Part shown: piece after piece, positions 17,514 to 27,434 of the stretch
Layout of the letters: each line of letters starts with the position of its first letter
Position numbering within the stretch: position 1 is the first letter of the stretch
DNA from: Geosiphon pyriformis
Taxonomy: Eukaryota; Glomeromycota; Glomeromycetes; Archaeosporales; Geosiphonaceae
Length of the DNA stretch: 28,972 nucleotides
Reading direction: 5' to 3'
Assembly (NCBI GenBank): GCA_016748015.1
Contig: JAAOMT010000664.1
Location: 811,518-840,489 of the forward strand
Made by a program: the position numbers and the translations under genes
Notes under the pieces: model-generated
The model's input: only the letters and a program-made list of their open reading frames with translations
What the model was told of the DNA's origin: nothing
Databases searched by the model: none

Positions 17514-18396
17514 TGTTACAGGTGAATATTTGGGGTCTCAAATCAAATAACAAATCTGTAACTTGGTACTCAGTGACTAATCTGGTGGATGGTGTTGGTA
17601 ATGTTAGTATGGTGTTATTATCTGACAATGTGGTTTATCTAAAGGTTTGTTTGTTGAGTTTTTTATATAATGGACAGAGATTCAATTGTTGTCTTTCTAA
17701 TAGCCTTCCAAAATCACAATTCCATTGAATTTTTTTTTCAGTGTAATGGCTGGTAATCTGGCAGAGATGCCCTTCTGGTAAGCTATTTGTTAATATATAT
17801 AAACCCTATACTCTTTCTTTGGAGTCTTTTATCAGGCTATCCTTGATGTCAATAACTCAGTGCTTAATCCTTAATTAATTAGTAAAACAAAGAAATAGAA
17901 GAAAATAAAAGAAAATAAACAAAAGCAATTACAAGTTAGTATTCTGTCAATAGTCATGATCAAGAGCTATTGTTCCAGCATGGTTAAGTATCAATTACTA
18001 TCAACATTTCATGTTGATAGTATAGAGTAGATTTGAGATGAAGAATAATTATTTATTGATATTTGTAAATTGAAAGGTTGCTTAGATGAAATCTAAGCTG
18101 AGAGGTCTGTAGTTAAAAGATTCTGTCTTTTCTACTTTCAATACTACCACTATATATACATGATTTGAGTTCTATGAGATCACTCATATTCTCAAGCAAT
18201 GTTCTATAATTTCTTAAGCAATGTTTATATTGTTAAGTGATGTGCCATGATTTTTGACATTGCTCCACATTGCTGAGCAATGTGCCATGATTTCTAACAT
18301 TGCTCTATATTGCTGAGCAATGTGCTTATGTGCTAACTACTACTCTCTTATTGATCTACTATTTTTTCTATATCTGTTTTCTTTTTATGAGTAACA
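17514..18396 (-). repeat. 5' LTR of element B (type 1)
   Basis: An 883-bp LTR with perfect TGTTAC/GTAACA ends. On the minus strand from 18396 come the TTGCTCAGCAA array (about 18330-18200), the TATA box (18151-18158), the hairpin (18080-18098) and the TGATCA stem-loop (17948-17972), then the U5-like end. It is the most intact type 1 LTR and serves as the reference for the interrupted 3' LTR. Confidence 0.93.
18151..18158 (-). promoter_or_regulatory. TATA box of B 5' LTR
   Basis: TATATATA on the minus strand, likely core promoter for element B transcription toward 17451. Confidence 0.5.
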
Positions 18397-18400
18397 ATGG
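18397..18400. repeat. Target site duplication of element B, right copy
   Basis: ATGG, identical to 7404-7407, directly outside B's 5' LTR. Confidence 0.85.
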
Positions 18401-19684
18401 TTTGTTGTGAATAAGACAAATCTAAGAACATTTCAACTCAAAAATATAGCAAAACCAGAACAATACAACAAAAATATAACAAAAAATGAACATACAAAAA
18501 TATCAACAACTTTAACACTATAAATATCCAACAGTTCAAGAAGAAATTATTTCAAAATAAACAAAACAGCATCAAACAACAATCAAAATATTTTATTATT
18601 CACCAAAATATATTTTATTGAAAGAACAGAAAAAATCCAAATCAACCAACCAGAATAATTACAGAGCCAGAAAAAGAGACAATACTGTTCAATATGTACT
18701 TAAATCCAACAGCAAGACATTTCTATAAAGAAGCAATCATAGAAAAGACCAGAAAAAAATATTATTGGCCATCAATGTATCTAGACATCATTCAGTATGT
18801 TCAAAATTGTGATGTTTGTCAGAAAAGAAGAGGAACAAGACTCAACAAACTATTAAGACCAATTAAAGTAGGACAACCATTTGATCATATTGAAATTAAC
18901 TTAGTCGGACTATTAACAATCACCAGCAGAAGAAACAGATATATTGCAGTAGTCATGAACTATCTTACTAAATGGCCAGAGGCAAAAGCAATTCAAAGAG
19001 TGGATGCAGAATCCATTGCTGAATTTGTTCATCAAGATTTAATTTGTTGACATGAATGTCCAAAAAAACTGCTATCCAACCAAAGAACTTATTTTGTAAA
19101 TAGAACATTAGCAGAATTAAGTCAAAGATTTGGAATTAAAAGACCATTATCATTACCATATTATCCACAAACCAATGGATTAGTCAAAAGATTTAACAGA
19201 ACATTGTGTAAAGCAATAGCAAAAATCAGCCAGGAAAGCCAAGACAAATAAGATTTGGTTATACCATTAGTATTATTCACTTATCGAACAATGAAGCAAG
19301 ATACTACACAAGCAATACTATTTGAATTAGTATATAGTAAAACAGCAATATTACCAGTTGAAATAGAGGTCAACACATATTTAACTGAACCAATAACAGA
19401 AGAGAATTTCCAAGAAACTTTATTGAGAAAAACATATAACCTAATAAAAACTCTAGAAAACAAATGGCAAAGAATAGCTAATAATATACAACAGTCACAA
19501 GAGAAACAGAAAAAAAGACATGATAACCAATTACCAAATAAACCAGTTGAATTCAGGATTAGAGACAAAATACTTCTACATTATACCAAAATAAAAAAAC
19601 AATGGAGTAGAAAATTTGACCGTAAATGGGATGGACCATTTCACATAGAAAAATTTTTAGGAAATAGAGCTTATAAATTAAGAT
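18397..19684 (+). pseudogene. pol: Integrase of element A (3' part of split)
   Basis: The first roughly 240 bp carry the frame-disturbed spacer after RNase H. Next is the zinc finger MYLNPTARHF...KKYYWPSMY...NCDVCQKR, with the first His changed to Tyr. The core reads EINLVGLL, LLSNQRTYFVN and NGLVKRFNRTL. All three catalytic positions therefore differ from D,D,E (Asn, Asn, Lys), whereas B keeps both Asp. The C-terminal part 19255-19686 is open: VLFTYRTMKQ, ELVYSKTAILPVE, then KFDRKWDGPFHIEKFL.NRAYKLR, a GPF module. I see no chromodomain. Stops lie near 19048 and 19249. Confidence 0.92.
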
Positions 19685-20504
19685 GAAACAACAAAATCTT
19701 AACCAAAGCAGCACATGGTGATTGATTGAAACAATATCACTATATAGTATCATTATCCACCAATAATATTCTACAACTGGAAGTATAACAAATACTAGTT
19801 CAATCAGATGAGATTCTATGAGATCTAAAACCAATTATAATTATTGACACCAACACATCAAATTAATTGACCAAAGAAATATATAAAGACATGGTAGACA
19901 TGACAAAAAACATCAGAAAAATAGAAATTACCAATGACATTTACTCATTAGCACAACAACTGTTTCAACTAATTCAACAATAAAACATGGAAATTACAAT
20001 TAACCAACAAACTATCAAATATAAAGATACCAGGAAATTACAACAATATAAAATACAAAAGCAACCGGAAAACACTGTTGATAAAATAATCACAAAAGTA
20101 AAATCAGCAATAAACATTTAAACAAAAGTTACACCAGACCAAGCATTAACCAAAGAAACTTTTGTTACTTCCACTTGGGACAACATCTGAATATCCAGAA
20201 CTTATACACAGATAAGACAAAATGGTTATTTGATACAACAATATTACAACAACTGGAACAATTTGTGGAAAAGAATAATCTAAAAACATATGTGCAAGTC
20301 ATTTATCAATTATACACCAGATTTTAAGACTGACCAGAAATTCTACTCAACTTAGCAATGAACACTGTCACTGTTAACCAAATAAAAAAAATAACCAATG
20401 CACAATTTGAAGAATTACTAACCAAAATAACACAAATAATTCTCAAAAAAGAAGTTCAAAAATTAATCCAAGAGAGAAATCTAAGAAATTTTATAAGAGC
20501 TCAA
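19685..20504 (+). pseudogene. pol: C-terminal tail of element A pol
   Basis: After AYKLR and a TGA the tail continues with NNKILTKAAHGD, SLSTNNILQLEV and LVQSDEIL.DLKPIIII. YSLAQQLFQLIQQ and MEITINQQTIKY come next. After frame changes it runs through TYVQVIYQLYTRF, VNQIKKITNAQFEELLTKITQIIL and QKLIQERNLRNFIRAQY, then a stop just before the purine tract. B, D and G contain the same pieces. It has no motif I recognise and is predicted mostly helical and Gln-rich. It lies inside the element, so it is part of its polyprotein and not a host gene. Confidence 0.65.
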
Positions 20505-20523
20505 TATTAAAAGGAAAAAATAA
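20505..20523 (+). other. Polypurine tract of element A
   Basis: AAAAGGAAAAAATAA-type tract directly before the LTR start TGTTACTCATAG at 20524. It follows the stop codon of the C-terminal tail. Confidence 0.75.
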
Positions 20524-21308
20524 TGTTACTCATAGAATATAAAAAGTATATATTAGCATATAAATTAGACAATCAGAAGTAGATGTAGTAAAAAGTAGAA
20601 TTCCAAAATTCCTCTCAAAGGAATTGCAGAATTCCAGGAATTACAAGATTCTTATAGGAGGAATCGCAAAATTCTAGAATTCCAGAATTCCTGGTATAAA
20701 AAATTGAGGAATTGAGGAATTTCAATTATATATATATAGTGGTAGTATTAGAAACAGAAAAAACAGACCTCTCTATTTAGATTTAATCTAAGCAATCTTC
20801 TCCATCACAAATATCAATAAATAACTATTTGTTATCTCAATTTATTTTTTGTTATCAACACTTCATGTTAATAATAATCTATACTTGACCACACTGGAAC
20901 AATAGCTTTTGATTATGGCTATTGACAGGATACTAACTTGCAAATTGCTTTGGCTTATTTTTTTATTTCTTTTATTTTCTTTGTTTTGATTTTATTGTTG
21001 TGTACTAATTGATTAAAGATAAAGCACTGAATTACTGACATCAAGGATTGTCTGGTAAAAGATCCTGCGAGTGGGTAAAACATGTAAAAGGAATTACGGA
21101 TTATTTACCAAAAGATTGCCAGCCATCAAGCTGAAGAAAAAAATTGACAGAATTGTGATTCTGGGAAGCTATAGATAACAACACTATTAAATCTCTGTCT
21201 ATTATACAAAAAACTCAACCTTTAGATTATCATCAACATAAATAGCTTTTGAACACCAAGTTATGGGTTTGTTATTTGATTTGAGACCCCAAATAATCAC
21301 TTATAACA
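20524..21308 (+). repeat. Type 2 LTR (3' LTR of element A)
   Basis: It starts TGTTACTCATAG and ends with a decayed TTATAACA near 21301-21308. The array at about 20588-20715 consists of GAATTCC/GGAATT units; the TATA region is 20728-20738 and the CAATAGC stem-loop 20900-20924. It is joined to A's purine tract, so it is A's 3' LTR by position. The LTR left of A is type 1. Confidence 0.85.
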
Positions 21309-21399
21309 ACATATCAATACTACCAATATCAACAAGCTATTGAACACCAAGTTATGGGTTTGTTATTTGATTTAAGACTCCAAATAATCACTTGTAACA
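21309..21399 (+). repeat. Extra copy of an LTR 3' end
   Basis: After the first LTR end, about 91 bp of LTR sequence repeats, from the ACCAATATC stretch through TTATTTGATTTAAGACTCC to GTAACA at 21394-21399. The repeated segment resembles 21224-21308 and also the end of the C LTR (about 23010-23103). It is either a short tandem duplication or the remnant of an older LTR replaced by A's LTR. Confidence 0.7.
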
Positions 21400-22214
21400 G
21401 CAGAAGTATTACTTGTTTTTTTCCAGCTTGAACATTGTATATAAGTTCTGAATATTCAAGTATTATTCTAAGTGAAAGTAACAAAAGTTTCTTGGAAATT
21501 GTTGTGTTCACCAATTTCATGTTTCTATCATCAATTCTGAATATTGGGTAACTTTTGACTGTGTTTCTATCGCTAATTTTACCTTTGTGATTATTTTTTC
21601 AATAGTGTTTTTTGTTTTTTTCTGTATTTTATCTCATAGTTTCTTTTTGGTATTTCTGTATTTGATAGTTTGTTGATTAATTGTAATTTCCATTTCCTGT
21701 TGTTGAATTAGTTGAAAGAGTTGTTGTGCTAGTAAGTAGATGTCATCAATAATTTCCATTTTTCTGTTGTCTTTTGTTGTATCTATTATGTCTTTATATT
21801 TTTTTTGTTGTTCAATTTGACATGTTGATGGCAATGATAATAATTGGTTCTAAATTTTGTGGAATTTTATCTGGTTGAACTAGTATTCTTTGTACTCTTA
21901 ATTCTGGAATATTATTGGTAGATGATGATGCTATCTTGTAATATGGTTTCAGTCAATTACTATGTGCTGCTTTGGCTAAGATTTTGTTGTTTCATTTTAA
22001 TTTATAAGCTCTATTTCCAAGAATTTTTTCTATGTGAAATGGTTTGTCTCATTTGGGGTCAAATTTTCTACTTCATTGTTTTTTCACTTTGGTACGATAT
22101 AAAAGTACTTTGTCTTCAATCTTGAATTCAACTGGTTTATCTGATAGTTGATTATTGTGTCTTTTTTTTTGTTTTTTTTGTAATTTTTAAATGTTATCAG
22201 CTGCTCTTTATTAT
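21400..22214 (-). pseudogene. pol: Fragment D: integrase C-terminus and tail
   Basis: On the minus strand from 22214, sequence matches the integrase end (KPVEFKIEDKVLL, then PFHIEKILGNRAYKL). The tail follows: NNIPELRVQRILVQPDKIPQNLEPII, then CQIEQQKKYKDIIDTT and DIYLLAQQLFQLIQQQEMEITINQQ. The last recognisable part (KETFVT-like, then ILEYSELIYNVQ) aligns with A at about 20150-20210. The open piece at 21834-21634 is the best preserved. D is truncated on both sides: by the C LTR at 22215 and by the LTR end at 21399. Confidence 0.85.
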
Positions 22215-23103
22215 TGTTACTCATAAAAAGAAAACAGATATAGAAAAATAGTAGACCAATAGTAAAGTAGTAGTTAGCACATAAGCACATTGCTCAACAA
22301 TGTAGAGCAATATCAAGAAATTATGACACATTGCTCAGCAATGTGAAGCAATATCAGAAATCATGGCACATTGCTCAGCAATATGGAGTGATGTTAGAAA
22401 ATTAGAACATATTGCTCAGCAATATGAGCATTGCTCAAGAAATTATAGCACATCACTTGGGAATGTAAGCAATTTTATAGAACATTAATTATGTATATAT
22501 AGTGGTAACATTAGAAGAAAAAAAGACAGATCTCTCAGTTTAGATTTGATCTAAGCAAACTTTCTATCCACAACTATCAAATAATTATTCACTATTTTAA
22601 TCCATTTTCTACTATTAACACTTCATGTTAATAGTAATTGATACTTAATCACACTAGAACAATAGCTTTTAATCACGGCTATTGATAAAATACTAATATT
22701 TATTTGCCTTGGCTTATTTTTTATCTCTTTCTTTTCTTTTATCTTCTTTTCTTTTGTCATTTCATTTGTTTTATTAACTTGATTAAAAGAATTCATATGT
22801 GGAGGTACTGACATCAAGATATAGTACTGGTAAAAGACCCAGAAATAAGAGTAAACACTCAGAATTGAGGATATCTTACCAGGAGGATTACTGGCCATCA
22901 TGCTGAAAAAAAAATTGACAAAACTGTGGTTTCAGAAAACTATAAATAAAACAATCAATTAAATCTCTGTTCATTATACAAAAAACTCCACTAAGACCTT
23001 CAGATATAAACAACATACCAGTATTACCAATATCATTAAGATATTGAGCATCAAGTTACAGATTTGTTATTTGACTTAAGACCCCAAATAATTATTTGTA
23101 ACA
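22215..23103 (+). repeat. 5' LTR of element C (type 1)
   Basis: An 889-bp LTR with TGTTAC (22215) and GTAACA (23098-23103) ends. The array at about 22286-22480 holds at least four TTGCTCAGCAAT units about 40-45 bp apart. The TATA box is 22494-22501, the hairpin about 22538-22556 and the stem-loop 22660-22684 (loop palindrome lost). A primer site follows directly. It is inserted in fragment D. Confidence 0.92.
22494..22501 (+). promoter_or_regulatory. TATA box of C 5' LTR
   Basis: TATATATA right after the palindrome array, at the conserved LTR position. Confidence 0.5.
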
Positions 23104-23121
23104 TTTGGTGCTCCTTGTAAA
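23104..23121 (+). other. Primer-binding-site candidate (element C)
   Basis: TTTGGTGCTCCTTGTAAA directly after the LTR matches the B site for its first ten bases. TGG lies two bases inside, as expected for a tRNA-primed element. The tRNA is not identified. Confidence 0.5.
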
Positions 23122-23165
23122 GTATAATTCTACAAAGAACCAGCACCAACAACAATCATCCAAAA

Positions 23166-24870
23166 GTGGCAGAATCAGAAATAATAGGGACAAACCATCT
23201 AGAATTTGCTAAATTTTTATTTCAACAGTACAGCCAACAATTGGGCTTAACCAACAACTATTATCCAGTAGAATCAGCTTTCAACTTTTACATCAATAAA
23301 AAAATTACCAATTTTTTTGGAAGACCAGTTGACATCAAATCAGCAAGAAAAAATTTCTATACAGAATTAATTCAACATACCAGCCACCTATGAAATCACA
23401 GTTTTGCACCAATTATCAGAGAAATTAATCAAGAAATTAAAAGATACACCCAACAACAATTTCTTATTATCTATGCAGATAAGGATAAAAAAAAGCTACA
23501 AATGCCAACAGTAACTTCAAAAGGAATACAATTACCAACATAAAAGAAACAAAGAATTAAATCTTCACTATATCCATCATATTATCACACATTTGGAAGT
23601 ATTATCAATATCACATCAGCAGGCATGTCCACATCAAACACGACATTAATATTTGGACAACTTCTATTTCAAAGTAAACAAAAGAAAACAAAGTTATTGG
23701 GAATATATGGTAATTACTTTAAAGAATTCAAATTGCAATTACTAATGCCATCAGGATTTCAATTACCACCACTCCAACCAGATTTCAGAACCACAAGTCC
23801 TTAAGAGATAATGGCATTAGAAGAAGAGGAAAAAAAGAATCAAGAATTTAATTATTAAAAACCAATTGCAGAAAATCTGGAAATTAAAACTCTGAATTTT
23901 CAAACTTCCCAAAATCAGACCAATCCAAACTCTGATATAATTAATCAATTATATTTACCTCTAATAATCAAGATCAATCTACCACCCATCCCACCAATTA
24001 CTGAACAGCAACAACAGCCACAATCACTACTCCAACAACAAGTCTAGTATTAACCACAACAACAACCAATAGTCTATGTTCCAATCACCAAAATAGAAAA
24101 GTTTATTGGTAAAGAAGATGATGTTCAAGTATGGCTTAATGATGTAGAAAAAGCCATTGCAGTCAATGGATAGAATGATAACAGAGCCCTTCAAGCAATT
24201 CCCTATTTTCTACAAGATACTACCAACTCGTGGTATCAAAGTTTAACTGCCAAACCTCAAATGTTTCAGAAATTTAAAATTGCATTTTTGGAATATTTCA
24301 GTAATAACAACAGTATTAATCACTTAGCCAATGTTTTCACCACAATCAAACAGAAAAAAACTAAAGCAGTTACTATTTACTTGGGACACTTCTACAGAAA
24401 CTTGTGCCAAATTCAAGCAATCCAAGCTGACACCACAGATCCTGAACCAATTTATCCATAGTCTGCACAGTAGCCTTCTTTAACATATATGATCACTACA
24501 TCTGACAACACTCCAAGACACAGTCACATGGGCCAGAGATTTTGAGTCAGTTAAATTAAAGGCTAATTATGCCCAAGCCATAAACCTAGTCATAAACAGA
24601 TCATCTAACTTAGATTCCAAATTAAAACAACTCAGTAATTCAATTAATCAGAAATTAGAAGGATACCTAGCTAACAATTGTGCAATTTATTAGTCATCCC
24701 AATGATGCAATAATTCTAAAAACATCAATTGCTCTCAAAATCAGTCACATCCTTCATTATTATTATCCAATCAGCTGTGACAACAAGAAATGCATATCTG
24801 CCACAACTGTGGTAAACAAGGCCATTTGAGAATTGACTGTTGCTCTTATAATAATAACCCATGATTGGAA
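23166..24870 (+). pseudogene. gag: Gag of element C
   Basis: The start MAESEIIGTNHLEFAKFLF lies 62 bases after the LTR. FNFYINKKI and VDIKSARKNFYTEL follow, with a stop near 23391. Then come QQQFLIIYADKDKKK, a Gln-rich part (about 24006-24070) and WLNDVEKAIAVNG. TAG replaces Trp before NDNRA. DTTNSWYQSL keeps the Trp that A and B lost. The open stretch 24261-24461 holds YLGHFYRNLCQIQAIQA. After a frame change the CCHC knuckle CHNCGKQGHLRIDC lies at 24799-24840. This copy gives the best view of the gag N-terminus, which is deleted in A. Confidence 0.85.
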
Positions 24871-25300
24871 AATCAATATTAAAACCCCAATTGCAGGTTT
24901 CAAACTCTGAATCAATACCCAAATCAGGATGAATACTTACCTAATTACACCCAAATAATACAACAGCCAATTTATTAACCACCAGTATATTAAGCTCTAA
25001 TTTATCAGCCAACAACACTTGTCATTTATCAGTCACAGCCACCAGTAATATATCAATCCCAACAAATTCAAATACTGCCACAAAACTTATCTTAAAACAG
25101 AACCCAAAGGCCAAAACTGATACAACAGAGCTGGAAATCAGCAATGGTAGTCCATCAACTAATCTCCAGTTCTTCAAACCAGTCATCAGAATCTTAACAA
25201 TAGAGTTCAAGAACTGGGTACTCTCAAAACCCGAATTTCCAGAACTATTTAAGTCTTCTAGTCACTCCAAAAAATGCCACACCCAACAAACCAGAACTCA
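24871..25300 (+). pseudogene. PIYQ-rich gag-protease linker (element C)
   Basis: Repeats include QQPIY, PPVY (24979-24990, a PPxY match), ALIYQP and VIYQSQPP. Then PQNLS, RTQRPKL and WKSAMVV follow, aligning with A and B. Several stops replace Gln codons. No enzyme motif is visible. Confidence 0.6.
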
Positions 25301-25700
25301 AACAAAAACAGCCACTTACCAACAATATACTGCCAGCAACTATTACTGAAGATGAATCACTTACTGCTATTTTCTCTTTTGAACTCAAGGAACCAGTTGA
25401 AACACTACTATTCAGTGGAGCCACTCTAGAATCAAAACTCATCACTGCAATGTATACAGATGCTAAGGTTGATGGACAACACATCAAACTGATTCTAAAT
25501 AGTGGATCAGCTGGCAGTATCATTACATAACAACTTATAGACCAATTAGGTTGCCGAATTGATCATGCTGCCAGTGCCAGAATCATAACAACTAATGGAA
25601 CAACCAAAACTCCAATTGGGAAAATAGATGACTTCTCTTTTGATTATAATCTCCATTAAAGTTTTAATGATAGAAACAACTCAATATTAGGTATTAGTAG
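25301..25700 (+). pseudogene. pol: Aspartic protease of element C
   Basis: NNILPATITEDESLTAIFSFE is followed by LLFSGATLESK, MYTDAKVD and KLILNSGSAGSIIT. The first Asp of the D-S-G triad is Asn. A TAA follows IIT where A has Lys and B has Gln. The second half has KTPIGKIDDFSF and then a small deletion that changes the frame before IISIKVLMIETTQY. Confidence 0.85.
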
Positions 25701-26829
25701 GCAACAACTGGTTGTTCAAAATCAATGCCATACTTGACTAGAACATTCAAGAACTACAGCTTAACCAAAATGGCCAAAACACATGCATGCTGGCCACTTG
25801 TGGTTATTTCAAGACCACTACCAATGACATGTCACTCATCGAATTAGAAAAAGAAGAAAAAAAGCCTATCTGGGAAGCCTACCAAGTTTTCTGAACTGAT
25901 ATTAAGCACAACAAATTACTACCAGTACTTTTCTGGGATGATAAAGGAAAAGAAAAGGAAAAAAATGCAGTAAAAGAAGACACCACCACTGAAAAAATAA
26001 CTAGTGGCTGGAAAAGATTCTACTTACACAAACTACTGAAGCAACCGCCATATATTTCACTCAAATGCCGAGATTATGACAAGAAACTTTCTTCCATGGG
26101 AGCTTGAATTGTGTCCAATAAAGATTACTGAACATGAACCCACTATTACTGCAAGCTATGCCACAGAGAATGGTATGGCTACCCAAAATAACAAGACAAG
26201 TGGGACAACAAATTATGTCTTACTTGTGAAAAACAATTACTTGATGAAGAAATATGAAATGACATTTTTGGATGAGGAGAAACATATAACACTTTATGCC
26301 AGTACATAATCCTTATTAGTGATTGGGTAAGTTGTGGGATTCCTATTACTACAGCCTGGCACTAAGCAATCTCTTATTTGGACAGTTACTCACATGACAA
26401 GAATGAGATCTGGCAAATGGTGAATGCCAAAGTCAAAGGAACTATGCCTAGTGAAATATTGGAAATCAAAAATAATTCTCCAGAACCAGTTAACATTATT
26501 CTCATTTCAAACTCTGATGTTTTTTTTGACATAGAAACTGATTTAAAAGAGTTTCACGAGCACTATTAGAATTTAGCACCCACAAGAGAAGAGCAGAAAC
26601 AGCATTTAAAAAAAATAAACACTTAATTATGTGACTACTGTTTGATTCCATGTGACTTCCAGTATTGTAATGAGTATGACTTTATTAACAATCCATTACC
26701 ACACATAATCTACATCATTCCAGAGAAAGACAAACCAATCAACTGCTGTGTATCAAAATCAGAATCAACTTTCAATCTTGATTTAAATTCCAACAACAAA
26801 AATAACAAAAACAATGGTTCTAGCTCCGC
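25701..26829 (+). pseudogene. Charged linker and Cys-rich modules (element C)
   Basis: The linker has VGNNWLFK, EEKKPIWEAYQVF and HNKLLPVLFWDD. Module 1 (about 26060-26330) reads KCRDYDKKLSS, YYCKLCH, KWDNKLCLTCEKQLLDEEI and TLCQYIILISDW, so its second CxxC pair is intact here. The helical segment 26378-26560 (EIWQMVNAKVK, PSEILEIKNNSPEP) is open. Module 2 (about 26630-26680) is LCDYCLIPCDFQYCNEYD, with the last Cys changed to Tyr. An Asn-rich spacer begins near 26770 and is cut at 26829 by the G LTR. Confidence 0.75.
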
Positions 26830-26993
26830 TGTTACCAAAGGTTTTTGGTCTTTTTTCTTGAATGTTGTTATTGTTGATTTGCTGTGAATTCACATTCTCA
26901 GGAAGTAGTTGAATTTATTTTCAAATTATCTTCTATAATTTAAACTACTGGACTTATAAGTAAAATAGCCAATTCCATATCAGTTGCTTGTAT

Positions 26994-27123
26994 ATAGTTA
27001 CATTGTAGTAAATATCAACTCTTTCCCAGAAATTGCCCATCTGGAAGCTTACTAATATGTATAGTTACTTTGCTGTAAAAGTCAACTCTTTTACAGGAAT
27101 CTCATCTGTAAGCTACTCTAATA
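26994..27123. repeat. 67-bp imperfect tandem duplication in G LTR
   Basis: Two units start ATAGTTAC at 26994 and 27061 and run through TCAACTCTTT, CATCTG and AAGCT. They are diverged, so the duplication is old. It lies downstream of the TATA box in the minus orientation. Confidence 0.6.
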
Positions 27124-27426
27124 ATTTTGATAAAAAAGAGAAAAGAAAATAAAAAAAATGTAAAAGAAATAGAATTTTATCAAGAAAAACGTTTTTTATC
27201 CAGGCCTGAAGTCATTAACAGTTTATTGAAATTGGTAGCTAATCAATTTCAAAATGTTAGTTGTGTTGAGGGAATTTCAAATATAATAATTTAAGGATTT
27301 GGTTTTCGAATATTTAATTTTTATTTGAATATATAAAAGATGAATTGTTTTAATTAAGATATCTAAAGTAGGATGCTATGGTAAAATACTATAAGAAGAT
27401 ACATTTTCTTGAAAAGAAAAGCTCTT

Positions 27427-27434
27427 CTTTTATA
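27427..27434 (-). promoter_or_regulatory. TATA box of family G LTR (right copy)
   Basis: TATAAAAG on the minus strand, matching 30-37. Confidence 0.5.

Larger units (their letters stand above)
7408..18396 (-). mobile_element. Element B: near full-length Ty3/gypsy-like element with dUTPase
   Basis: B is bounded by two LTRs (17514-18396 as 5', 7408-9127 as 3' with a nested LTR). It has a primer-site candidate after the 5' LTR, a purine tract before the 3' LTR and an ATGG target duplication. Without the nested 828-bp LTR it is about 10.16 kb. From 17451 down to 11455 all recognised domains share one reading frame (gag, protease, Cys modules, dUTPase, RT, RNase H), interrupted only by stops. The integrase is in another frame. 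The two LTRs differ at roughly 24 of about 212 aligned bases by eye, nearly all transitions. Confidence 0.92.
872..21308 (+). mobile_element. Element A: Ty3/gypsy-like element split by element B
   Basis: The left part (1765-7407) and right part (18397-20523) are halves of one plus-strand element. Joining 7407 to 18401 restores the reading frame and sequence seen uninterrupted in B, namely the NGN.NGL stretch after RNase H. The 10,989-bp insertion between them is element B with a 4-bp ATGG target duplication. The gag leader and N-terminus are deleted next to the 5' LTR. The flanking LTRs are of different types (type 1 at 872, type 2 at 20524), so the left LTR may really belong to fragment X or the element may be a recombinant. 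It is dead, with stops throughout. Confidence 0.85.
22215..26829 (+). mobile_element. Element C: 5' portion of Ty3/gypsy-like element
   Basis: It comprises a complete 5' LTR, primer-site candidate, gag, linker, protease and Cys modules. It breaks off inside the Asn-rich spacer that precedes the dUTPase. The break coincides exactly with the outer end of the family G LTR at 26830, so G's insertion cut it. The dUTPase, RT and integrase are not in the window. Frames change twice (between about 24461-24799 and near 25650), unlike A and B. Confidence 0.88.

Noticed and set aside
19560-19690. Chromodomain at the integrase C-terminus
   Set aside because: The GPF module is followed by the tail described. 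I see no aromatic chromodomain pattern.
22286-22480. CRISPR-like array of short palindromic repeats
   Set aside because: Units are imperfect, without uniform spacers, and lie in the U3 region of a eukaryotic LTR. No cas genes are present.
418-26829. C and X as two halves of one element split by G
   Set aside because: Their LTRs (22215-23103 and 872-1764) are strongly diverged, the bases next to the G LTRs (CCGC and ACAG) do not match as a target duplication, and the order is inverted. It is kept only as part of the rearrangement question.
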